Shown here: positions 56,952 to 64,000 of the stretch, one piece after another
Numbering within the stretch: position 1 is the stretch's first letter
How the letters are laid out: each line of letters starts with the position of its first letter
Assembly (NCBI GenBank): GCA_004292745.1
Contig: RDXH01000031.1
Location: 30,150 to 94,149, forward strand
DNA from: Oscillatoriales cyanobacterium
GTDB taxonomy: Bacteria; Cyanobacteriota; Cyanobacteriia; Cyanobacteriales; Microcoleaceae
Reading direction: 5' to 3'
DNA length: 64,000 nucleotides
Notes under the pieces: model-generated
Told to the model about the DNA's origin: nothing
The model's database searches: none
The model's input: the letters and a program-made list of their open reading frames with translations, nothing else
Made by a program: the position numbers and the translations under genes

Positions 56952-58883
56952 CTAGGATATCTTGCGCCGTGCATCCTCACCGCCTTCGCGCTTCCTATAA
57001 GCCTTAGCCCAAGCATAGCGCTGCGGATCTTTTTTAAGCAGATATTCCACAACTTCCCGACGCTTTTCATCCTTAGCATTTTTGACAACCTGCTTGAGTT
57101 CCGAATCTATATCTTCTGATTCAGCACCGCGTTTAATTGCCTCGTTAAACCAACGTTCACCCTCTGAAAATTGACTCCGCTCAAAACAAATAGCTCCCAT
57201 CAAAGTGTAAGGATGATGACTCTGAGGCTGATACTCAATAGCTTTGAGCGCGCACTTTTCAGCATCACCTAGTTTATGAATATCTCGAAAAGCACCGCCC
57301 CTAGTTGTTAGCAAAGCTGACTTCAGCTTATTTTCTTTGATTTGGTCGAAGTCCAGATTTTCTGTCACCTTCAATGCACTGTTTGGTTCATCGGCCTTGC
57401 GCCAATGACTGCTGGCGTTGGGCAAGTTCCATTTGTTTCCAGTGCGCTCATATTCCTGTTCATAGAAACACGCTTCCAGCCTGTGGTATGCTATAGCAAT
57501 CCTTCCATGACTAGCTAAAAGTTTTTGTTGTATTAACCGAACAACTAACACAGGATCTAGACGCTCTTTTTTCTCCAATTTTACCATGATTGCGTAAAAC
57601 GGATCGAAAGAGAAATCACGATCTATAATCCGATACTTGACCTTGAGAGCAGCAAATTCCTTTTCTTGGGCAAAAGTAATTACATCCTCACGTCCATTCT
57701 GTTTCAGCCAATCAATATCAGCCTCACTCAACAGCTCTCCCGATTGGATTTTGGATTTCAGACTAGCAGCATATTTGTCAATAGCAAAAGCAATTACATC
57801 CTCACGTCCATTCTGTTTCGCCCAATCAATATCAGCCTCACTCAACTGCTCTCCCGATTGAATTTTGGACTTGAGACTAGCAGCATATTTGTCAAGCGCC
57901 AGAGTAATTGTCTCAGTTAGTTTACGCTTTTTCAGAAAGTTAATATCCTGCTCACCTAGCTGATTGTCTAAATCAATTTTCTTGAGAACTTTATAAAGAT
58001 GGCTCGATCGTGATGAATCCTCAAATTCATTAGCTTTATACTTAACTTTCAGTTCGGCAAAGTGGCGTGTCTGTTCAATCTCCAAAACAATGCTAAGCGT
58101 TTCGCTAAGTTGATGCTCTTCCAGCCAGTTAAGTTCTGACTCACTCAACTGTAGATCCCACTTCAGCTTTTTTAGGATTTTATAGAGCGGACTTGATACA
58201 GATGTTTCTGGGTATTCACTAGCTTTGTACTTATCCTTGAGTTGGGCAAATTCAGCTTCCCGTTCAGCTTTTTGTTGCCAAAAAATTTCTAGAGTATCAA
58301 TCAGTTGGTTGTTGAACAGCCAGTTAGCCTCTACATCACTTAATATTTGTTGTGCATCGAGTTTCTTGAGAATTTGATACAAGGGGCTATCAAGGGAACA
58401 ATCTGGATATTCAGTTGCTTGGTACTTAGCCTTTAGTACAGCAAATCGCGCCATCTCTTCAACGATAGCAACTATTTCAGTAAGCCCCTGTTTTTTAAGA
58501 TATTTAACTTCTAAGTCAGTTAGCTTATTTTCTGAGTCAAGTTTCCAAAGGATAGGATACAAAGGATTGGATAGCGATAAATCGCGATCGCGAGGTTTGG
58601 TTACTTTGAACTTAGACTTGAGTTTAGAAAATTTAGCATCTAGTTTGCTTCGTTCTTCAGCCTTATGTAGTGGCTCTTGCTCGATAGCTTTTATTGTTTC
58701 CAAAAGCTCATGCTCTTGTAACCAATTCCGCTCGAAGTCGGTAATTTCAAATTCTAAATCAGCTTTTCGCAGAATGAGATAGAGAAGACTAGAGGGAGAT
58801 GAATCTTCATATTTTGTGGCTTGATACTTAGACTTCAGCGCTGCAAAATGTTGCACCTGGACTTCAAAAGGATCGTTGCTCAT
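56952..58883 (-). CDS. Repeat protein of unknown function inserted between cpcE and cpcF
   Basis: 643 residues, soluble and highly charged. Five full units of about 60-70 residues (starting about 12, 85, 146, 212 and 279) follow the pattern FAxLKxKYxA...SPLYxILxKLDxxxxLsxxExxWLxxxxLxET. Two short units (about 337-375 and 375-413, AASLKSKIQSGEQLSEADIDW) and a diverged eighth unit follow. The last ~170 residues contain TPR-like helices (LGDAEKCALKAIEYQPQSHHPYTLMGAICFERSQFSEGERWFNEAI). No catalytic motif, signal or membrane segment. I do not recognise the family. GGGGGA upstream of the ATG is a plausible ribosome site. It lies on the cpc strand and may be cotranscribed with cpcF. Confidence 0.8.
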   Translation of the reverse strand: MSNDPFEVQVQHFAALKSKYQATKYEDSSPSSLLYLILRKADLEFEITDFERNWLQEHELLETIKAIEQEPLHKAEERSKLDAKFSKLKSKFKVTKPRDRDLSLSNPLYPILWKLDSENKLTDLEVKYLKKQGLTEIVAIVEEMARFAVLKAKYQATEYPDCSLDSPLYQILKKLDAQQILSDVEANWLFNNQLIDTLEIFWQQKAEREAEFAQLKDKYKASEYPETSVSSPLYKILKKLKWDLQLSESELNWLEEHQLSETLSIVLEIEQTRHFAELKVKYKANEFEDSSRSSHLYKVLKKIDLDNQLGEQDINFLKKRKLTETITLALDKYAASLKSKIQSGEQLSEADIDWAKQNGREDVIAFAIDKYAASLKSKIQSGELLSEADIDWLKQNGREDVITFAQEKEFAALKVKYRIIDRDFSFDPFYAIMVKLEKKERLDPVLVVRLIQQKLLASHGRIAIAYHRLEACFYEQEYERTGNKWNLPNASSHWRKADEPNSALKVTENLDFDQIKENKLKSALLTTRGGAFRDIHKLGDAEKCALKAIEYQPQSHHPYTLMGAICFERSQFSEGERWFNEAIKRGAESEDIDSELKQVVKNAKDEKRREVVEYLLKKDPQRYAWAKAYRKREGGEDARRKIS

Positions 58884-59387
58884 GATGAATCCCCCGATTT
58901 ATACTTCTAGCTGCTACACAACCATCTCCCAGCATTCCGCGATCGCCCGCAGTCAAAACCCAAACTTTTTTAACTGAAAACTCATCCAGATGGTAATATT
59001 ATTTTAACAGGCTAGCTTTCACCAAGTACAGCTACAAACCTCAGTATTTTCACTGAAGTTTATAAAAATTAGTACCTAAACCATCGTTTCTTATTCATCA
59101 AATAATCGGTCATAGATTCACCCGGATCAAACCGATAAAATAGTTCTCAACTCCATCAAGTACAGGTATGCCGTAGGGACATATAGCAATCCTAAATCAT
59201 TTGTATAGTTTCTTGTAGGGGCAATCCCCCCGTGGTTGCCCTTAGCTGCTGGGGTAGGCACGGGGGCACTACCCCTACAAATCTTCATTAATCATTTAGG
59301 ATTGCTATAGCAGTGCTGTATCCTCAATATACGATAGATAATTGAAAATCACTAAAGCAATCCTATTTCAGTTGTGAACGAATTTTT
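58884..59387. other. Spacer between cpcE and the repeat-protein gene
   Basis: About 500 bp, mostly AT-rich, with no gene. It holds the palindromic element at 59182-59309 and presumably a promoter for the repeat-protein gene near 58900-59100 on the minus strand. Confidence 0.55.
59182..59309. mobile_element. MITE-like palindromic element (TATAGCAA ends), copy 2
   Basis: Inverted ends TATAGCAATCCTAAAT (59182-59197) and ATTTAGGATTGCTATA (59294-59309). The core TTGTAGGGGCAATCCCCCCGTGGTTGCCC...GTAGGCACGGGGGCACTACCCCTACAA is the same as in the element at 7626. The ends match the element at 40785. Confidence 0.75.
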
Positions 59388-60221
59388 TCACAGTAAACTA
59401 TCCATTAAGTTCATCACATGGATAGCTTCATCTGACAAAGATAGTGATGCTTGTTGTTGGAGATGATGCTCCAAAACTCCTTTTAGGGCAATCAATTTCA
59501 TGCTATTTTCGGCTAAAGTTTCAGAAATCGCTTGAGCTCCGGGCAAATAGCCGATCGCCCCTAAGTCCATTAAAGCCGATCGTCTCAACTGCAAATTATC
59601 CCCATTCAAAGCAGTCACCAACAGTTCTCCGTAAACTGATTCCCCAGTTAACTGATACATCGCCCGCGCTGCCGCGTACTGCACCCGCTCGACAGAATGT
59701 TCTAAAAAAGGTTGAATTACTGGTAGCGCTTCCTCAGCTTGCAGGGTTCCCAAAGCTTCAATTACTGAGTCATAGGGTTGCACTAAGTGGGATTTTCCCG
59801 GCACGCGCACGGCTGCTGGCACTCCCCCATCTAATAGTTTCATCAGTGCCCCAATCGCATCCCGATCGCCCAGCATTTCTAGAGCTTGAGCCGCCGCTTC
59901 CCGCACGTAATAATCCTCACATTCCAAGCACTGAATTAGTGCCGGCAATGCTTGTTTGTCACCCAATTTTCCCAGAGCTCGCGCTGCATTTCGCAATAGA
60001 GAATAATCGCCTATTTTTGTTTGTTCCGATTCTTCTTGTAAAGCAGCAATCAGAGCTGCAATCACTGTGGGTTCTTTAACTCGAAATCTGCCCACCCACC
60101 ATGCGGCGTAATAGCGGAGGCTGTAATCTTGGGAGTGGAGATTGGCGATCGCCTGTTCTAACGTTAAAGACTCCCCGCTAGCTACATCCGCTGGCGGTGA
60201 GTCTGATTCATAATAATCCAT
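59388..60221 (-). CDS. cpcE: Phycocyanobilin lyase subunit CpcE
   Basis: 277 residues. Contains the HEAT/PBS-lyase repeats of CpcE: LTLEQAIANLHSQDYSLRYYAAWWVGRFRV near the N-terminus, then LRNAARALGKLGDKQALPALIQCL and VREAAAQALEMLGDRDAIGALM. It pairs with CpcF to attach phycocyanobilin to alpha-Cys84, and can also remove it. It lies 210 bp after cpcC, with a hairpin between. Confidence 0.93.
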   Translation of the reverse strand: MDYYESDSPPADVASGESLTLEQAIANLHSQDYSLRYYAAWWVGRFRVKEPTVIAALIAALQEESEQTKIGDYSLLRNAARALGKLGDKQALPALIQCLECEDYYVREAAAQALEMLGDRDAIGALMKLLDGGVPAAVRVPGKSHLVQPYDSVIEALGTLQAEEALPVIQPFLEHSVERVQYAAARAMYQLTGESVYGELLVTALNGDNLQLRRSALMDLGAIGYLPGAQAISETLAENSMKLIALKGVLEHHLQQQASLSLSDEAIHVMNLMDSLL

Positions 60222-60292
60222 AATTTTTGATTAATTTTATTCATAATTTTAGGCAAATATTGGGCGAATAGAATTCGCTTCTACACAGACAA

Positions 60293-60310
60293 AACCCGCC
60301 TGCGCGGGTT
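60293..60310 (-). terminator. Hairpin between cpcC and cpcE
   Basis: Minus strand: AACCCGC-loop-GCGGGTT followed by TTTGTCTG. It may limit readthrough from the abundant cpcBAC message into cpcE. The sequence type is also a common interspersed hairpin. An AATAACC/AATGACT array (60400-60436) overlaps the cpcC stop codon. Confidence 0.55.
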
Positions 60311-60431
60311 AGTTGCATTCTTAGTCTCGCGTGGCGCGGACGAAAGTTGGTGATTGTGGCGCTGATTGTGCGATCGGGCATTGTTATTGGTTATGGTAAC
60401 TTAACAATAACCAATAACTAATGACTAATGA

Positions 60432-61301
60432 CTAAATTGGAGTAATGCTGGCGATTTTCCCGCCCAAACGCTGAAATTTCTGCATTTGCGAGGACAAATC
60501 ATCAACAGGTACGATAAACGCCTTGCTGCTGCGACGCACGTTAGGATATCCGCCCGTGCGAATGCCTGAAACTTCCACCCGGAAAAGTCGTCCTTCCTTA
60601 CCGTAAGCTGCCGCGCCACCGAAACCGCTGCTGGGAGTTACGTTTTGTGCCGAAGGGCGATAAGCCCAACCTTCGCTGCCACCGGAGGGGCCAACTACTG
60701 CTGTAGCACTGTTGCTACCAACTTCCACGGCTAGGCGAGAGTTATTGCCTTCTAGTTGAGCTGTATCGCTATTTGCGTAGCCCCGATACAAGCGGAACAT
60801 CCGGGTAAAACCAACGGTTTTTTGTCCCCGCTGATTATCAAAACCACGGTAGTAAGGGACGATACTTTCGCCAAAGCTTTCTTGATATTCTACGGAATCG
60901 ATGTAGGAATCAATATCAGCATCGTATCCTTTGTTTTCGTACAAATCTAAGTGATAAACTACTTCAGATTCGTCGTAAATAGCGCGACCGAGCAGGTGTT
61001 TGTAGTTTAGTTCGATCGTCCGAGTTTGGAAGCTGCTGTAGAAAAACTTGGTTTTGTACAGTTCTGATTTAGCTACTGTGCGCACAAATTCTCGTACTGT
61101 TAAACTGCCGTCTTGCAGCAAAGATTCAGCACTTTTCAAGCGCTCGGATTTCATCAAATAATCGTTACCTAACAACTGGCGGTAAGTCGCGCGAATTACT
61201 GCTTCGACATCATCTTTGGTGTAATTCGGACGCAATTCTACCTTTGGCGCATCGCTCAATGCTGATGTCCCCAGTCTGGACGCTGCTGTTGTAATAGCCA
61301 C
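60432..61301 (-). CDS. cpcC: Phycobilisome rod linker CpcC
   Basis: 289 residues. An N-terminal PBS-linker (REP) domain (about 20-150; [47 protein letters not shown]) binds inside a phycocyanin hexamer. A Gly/Ser-rich hinge follows, then a C-terminal CpcD-like domain (about 235-287; [29 protein letters not shown]). It joins phycocyanin hexamers in the rod. It is the only rod linker in the window and no separate cpcD follows, unlike the common cpcBACD order. Confidence 0.95.
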   Translation of the reverse strand: MAITTAASRLGTSALSDAPKVELRPNYTKDDVEAVIRATYRQLLGNDYLMKSERLKSAESLLQDGSLTVREFVRTVAKSELYKTKFFYSSFQTRTIELNYKHLLGRAIYDESEVVYHLDLYENKGYDADIDSYIDSVEYQESFGESIVPYYRGFDNQRGQKTVGFTRMFRLYRGYANSDTAQLEGNNSRLAVEVGSNSATAVVGPSGGSEGWAYRPSAQNVTPSSGFGGAAAYGKEGRLFRVEVSGIRTGGYPNVRRSSKAFIVPVDDLSSQMQKFQRLGGKIASITPI

Positions 61302-61687
61302 CAGAATTTCTCCTAAATGTATGAATGTGAATTGAAAGCTTTGTGGTACTTGAGTGTTTTGCTACTTAGGCAAAAAGTGTTATTTTTTAGTAAGTTGATT
61401 TTATAAAATCCACCAAACCATCTTTAATTGTCTGGTTTCTGTAATCATCCATTCAACTTACTTTAATGCGACTTTTTCCCACCCAATATTTGAGCGCGAG
61501 AACTACCTGAAACAGCGTTATGCAGGACTCAATCGAGACATTTTTACTTCTCCCTTTTTGCTTTAAAAACTGAAAACTTTTTAAAATTGTTTGGAAAACT
61601 TAACCCTCCAACGCAGATGCCCGGAATTGTAAACAACCGCTAACACTCAAGCTAACAGCAGCTTACATTTCCGGGCATCACGCAAAT
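61302..61687 (-). promoter_or_regulatory. cpcA-cpcC spacer with transcript hairpin
   Basis: 386 bp without a gene. Just past the cpcA stop, GATGCCCGGAA (61616-61626) and TTCCGGGCATC (61669-61679) form a perfect 11-bp stem, followed on the minus strand by an AT-rich run. In cyanobacteria such a hairpin stabilises or terminates the abundant cpcBA message, lowering cpcC output; that role here is inference from position. Confidence 0.65.
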
Positions 61688-62176
61688 CTAGCTCAGGGCG
61701 TTGATTGCGTAGTCTAGGTAGGAGGTAGCTTCAGTAGCAGCATCGCCACTCAAACCGTGGTTGGCTTTGATGTACTTGAGAGCTTCAACGTACCAGCTAG
61801 GGGACAATTCAAAAGTCCGGTTGATTTCGTCGATACCTGCAATCAGGTACTCATCCATTGGGCCTGTGCCGCCTGCAACCAAGCAGTAGGTGACCATACG
61901 CAGGTAGTAGCCGATGTCGCGAGCGCACTTTGCTTTACCTGTTGCGGTAGAAGCATAGTTAGGGCCTTGCATTTGTTGGGTGTACGGGAATTTGTTGTAC
62001 ACTGCTTGGGCTGCACCGTCGATCAAGCGCTGAGAGTTAGCTGTCAGAGCTTTTGCTGCTTCTAGGCCAGCAGCAGCTTGGCGGAAGCGGCCGAAGGCGA
62101 CTTGAAGTTCGGTGCTGCTGAGGAAACGGCCTTGAGAATCGGCTGCTGTTACTGCTTCGGTCAACGGGGTTTTCAT
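61688..62176 (-). CDS. cpcA: C-phycocyanin alpha subunit
   Basis: 162 residues, exactly the family length. Chromophore Cys84 lies in [17 protein letters not shown]. The start [21 protein letters not shown] and end [10 protein letters not shown] are typical C-phycocyanin. With CpcB it forms trimers and hexamers of the phycobilisome rods on the cytoplasmic thylakoid face. AAGGAG lies upstream of the ATG. It follows cpcB by 107 bp. Confidence 0.98.
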   Translation of the reverse strand: MKTPLTEAVTAADSQGRFLSSTELQVAFGRFRQAAAGLEAAKALTANSQRLIDGAAQAVYNKFPYTQQMQGPNYASTATGKAKCARDIGYYLRMVTYCLVAGGTGPMDEYLIAGIDEINRTFELSPSWYVEALKYIKANHGLSGDAATEATSYLDYAINALS

Positions 62177-62283
62177 TGTCCTGTTTTCTCCTTAATTAAT
62201 GTTGTGTTGTTTTGGTACAGAATATTTGTAAAAATGCGATGGTTCGCTTTTTTTACACTCAATTAATCGTCGCTGAGCTATTT

Positions 62284-62802
62284 TTAGCCGACTGCACTAG
62301 CTGCACGGTCGAAGTAGCCACCGATTTCCGACATCAGCGAGTTGCAATCGCCACGAGTAACACCGTTGGGGTCGTTAGCAATCGCGATCGCTGCTTCCTT
62401 CATTTTTTGGACGCCTGCTGCTACTGAAGCACCAGGAGTGCCCAATGCCAGGTAGGTTTCCCGCAAGCCGTTCAAGCAACGGTCATCAAGAACGCTGGCA
62501 TCACCTGCGAAAGTTGCATAGGTGACATAGCGCAAGATGATTTCCATGTCGCGCAAGCAAGCTGCCATGCGACGGCTGGTGTAAGCGTTGCCGCCTGGGG
62601 CGATCAATTGAGGTTGCTCAGCAAACAAAGAGCGAGCTGCATTGGCAACGATGGTGGAAGCGTTGCTGGTGATGCGGTTAACTGCATCAATGCGCTTGTT
62701 GCTCTCTGCAACCATGCTGCTGAGGGCATCTAGTTGACCTGCTGCCAAGAATTCGCCACGAGCGTCAGCTTGGGAAACTACTTTTGTAAATGCGTCTAAC
62801 AT
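62284..62802 (-). CDS. cpcB: C-phycocyanin beta subunit
   Basis: 172 residues. Bilin-binding Cys82 ([17 protein letters not shown]) and Cys153 ([23 protein letters not shown]), plus Asn72, the usual methyl-asparagine, in [10 protein letters not shown]. Asp87 and the [19 protein letters not shown] start are typical. GTAGGAG lies nine bases before the ATG. First gene of the phycocyanin operon. Confidence 0.98.
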   Translation of the reverse strand: MLDAFTKVVSQADARGEFLAAGQLDALSSMVAESNKRIDAVNRITSNASTIVANAARSLFAEQPQLIAPGGNAYTSRRMAACLRDMEIILRYVTYATFAGDASVLDDRCLNGLRETYLALGTPGASVAAGVQKMKEAAIAIANDPNGVTRGDCNSLMSEIGGYFDRAASAVG

Positions 62803-63130
62803 GAAACAACTCTCCTACTTGAGTTAATTGAGTTTGGTTGCGGTATAAAACCGTTAAGTTAAATTTGTTCAGGCCGGTCGCCTGTAAGGGTTGAGGGTTG
62901 ACACCAGCTAATTAGCTGAGCGGCTCGATCTCTCCCTTTCCGCTACCTGTACCATTGTTACATTGCAACGGACGTTTAAGAAACCTTAGAATATTTTACA
63001 TCTTTTATGAGATGCGACAAACCTTGTTAAACAGTGTTTTTGTTAACTTTAGCCTGCCCCTTCAACCCTCTCCTACTCTTTATACAATGCTCACGAGTGT
63101 TTGTTTATTACAAATTATTACAGGAATTTA
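62803..63130 (-). promoter_or_regulatory. Upstream region of the cpc operon
   Basis: No gene seen. The leader contains a perfect 14-bp palindrome CAGCTAATTAGCTG (62905-62918) and, farther out, AT-rich sequence (about 62985-63020, GATGTAAAATATTCT on the minus strand) that could serve as a -10 region. The exact start site cannot be read. Confidence 0.45.
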
Positions 63131-63658
63131 TCTGTTAACAGAGGGTGAGACTGGGAGGCTAATGTGGTAATGGTTAGAGCCTTGCGATCGCCTCCGATGC
63201 CCAGAATTTGCTGGTATGTTTTGCCAAATCCCCAAGGCCTTCGGAGGAGCCCACCTTCCTGATGTCTGGGGTTTAGCCCTATTGTTAAAAAAAGTTAAGA
63301 TAATTAAATCTTTGCGAAAAGAAGGTTGGGGAAGCAAAAAAAAGCGAAACATTCAACCCGATCGCCAGTTAGCCGTAGCGAAGCGATCTATTTGAAGGAA
63401 ATCCCTCAAATGAAGACCGCTCCCTTTGGTAGCCCGCTCGATCGGCTTGTACCCGATCCTGTTGTGGTCTAGCTTCCGGGATGTTTTCCTCAGATGGCGA
63501 TGGTTTCGAGTCCCAACCCCTAACGGATGATCTCAATTCCGGTTGTATCGGAATTATTAAACCTGACTAGAACACAGAGGACACAGAGAAAGAGAAGAGA
63601 GAAATAATAATTCCGATGTCAACGGATTTGATATGAGGAGGAGGGAGCGACTCATGTT
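63131..63658. other. Non-coding region with possible structure and an ACAGAGG repeat
   Basis: No credible gene. 63190-63275 has several short complementary pieces (CCTCCGA/TCGGAGG, CCCAGA/TCTGGG), and 63385-63410 holds TTTGAAGG...CCCTCAAA. An ACAGAGG palindromic repeat lies at 63530-63634. Confidence 0.4.
63530..63634. mobile_element. Palindromic ACAGAGG repeat, copy 3
   Basis: AATTCCGGTTGTATCGGAATTATTAAAC at the left, GATGTCAACGGATTTGATAT at the right, and an ACACAGAGGACACAGAG interior. Its closest relative is the copy at 43769. Confidence 0.7.
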
Positions 63659-63895
63659 CTAGGTAGACTTAACCCGCTCGCACAACAAATCAACCACAAG
63701 TTCTGCCGATCCCAGGGAGCCCTCTTGCCAACCCGGTAGATAGCTCATATAGTCCCCCGCCAGATAAACATTCAAGTGTGGGTTATATTGCCGATTCAAC
63801 TTCTCATAAAACGGGCGAGTCTGAGGTTTGCGACTGGTGTGGTTATCCCAACCACCCTCAAAGTAGGGTAGGGGGCTGAAATCTTTTGTAGACAC
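63659..63895 (-). pseudogene. C-terminal fragment of a flavin amine/L-amino-acid oxidase
   Basis: 78 codons from a GTG, with a stop codon immediately upstream in frame. The sequence LPYFEGGWDNHT, then NPHLNVYLAGDYMSYLPGWQEGSLGSAELV matches the FAD-closing C-terminus of flavin monoamine/L-amino-acid oxidases, which are normally 450-650 residues. The FAD-binding N-terminus is absent from the ~100 bases left in the window on this strand. It is most likely a remnant. Confidence 0.7.
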
Positions 63896-64000
63896 CTATT
63901 AACATTCTTCCCAGATTGGGTAACTATTAAGTGGTAGTATTAGAGGTAAGCAACTCTTGGAGACTCAATCAGAAGTGACCCTTTCAATCGGAGAAGCCGC

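Noticed and set aside
62949..62961. NtcA-type site GTA-N8-TAC upstream of cpcB
   Set aside because: The spacing is seven bases (GTACCATTGTTAC), not eight, and position relative to a promoter is unknown.
1..64000. tRNA, rRNA or tmRNA genes
   Set aside because: Intergenic spaces were read for TPsiC-like GTTCGAAT or GTTCAAAT blocks with matching acceptor stems and none was found; a covariance-model scan would be needed to be certain.

Overview
The window is chromosomal DNA of a filamentous, probably non-heterocystous cyanobacterium (Oscillatoria/Microcoleus/Phormidium type). Seen directly: many copies of the HIP1 octamer GCGATCGC, a phycocyanin operon, petC-petA, a carboxysome shell protein, the proton-extrusion protein PcxA, a psbQ (CyanoQ) remnant, and many heptameric short tandem repeats of the STRR kind known from cyanobacteria. 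The genus is an inference. I found no rRNA, tRNA, CRISPR array, transposase or prophage gene.

Layout. 0-13 kb: a CPBP-family membrane protease, a coiled-coil/HEAT protein, a GT8-like glycosyltransferase, carB, a zinc-ribbon membrane protein, surE, pheS, an ABA4-like protein, a TPR protein and a phytase-like secreted protein. 13-24 kb: a hydrolase-GDPD-hisC run, an SH3 protein, a LOG-family protein, trxA, guaB3, a lipid-A-disaccharide-synthase-like protein, a polysaccharide deacetylase, a VOC protein and rodA. 25-40 kb: pcxA, a UvrD-like helicase-related protein, two large RTX proteins (the second frameshifted), a rhomboid protease, an SLH/GHL10 glycosidase-like protein and a peptidoglycan amidase. 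40-56 kb: an alcohol dehydrogenase remnant, tatC with a long repeat extension, a prolyl aminopeptidase, a CcmK-type protein, petC-petA, a truncated alpha/beta hydrolase, the psbQ remnant, a DAO-type oxidoreductase, a NUDIX protein, an M1 aminopeptidase with HEAT repeats and a class I aldolase remnant. 56-64 kb: the phycocyanin operon on the minus strand in the order cpcB-cpcA-cpcC-cpcE-(643-aa repeat protein)-cpcF, then a C-terminal fragment of an amine oxidase.

How genes work together. cpcB/cpcA/cpcC build the phycobilisome rod and CpcE/CpcF attach bilin to alpha-Cys84. TatC would export the Rieske protein encoded 2.4 kb away, which carries a twin-arginine signal. petC and petA supply cytochrome b6f. 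RodA, the amidase, the deacetylase and the SLH/GHL10 protein belong to the cell envelope.

Most unusual points: (1) three genes between 40.9 and 54.7 kb keep both ends but lack their middles; (2) tatC has eight acidic 22-24-residue repeats in front of the normal protein; (3) a large repeat protein of unrecognised function separates cpcE from cpcF; (4) an RTX gene is broken by what looks like a 4-bp loss inside a 21-bp tandem array; (5) heptamer arrays sit directly against start codons or have become coding sequence, and several families of short palindromic elements are scattered between genes.
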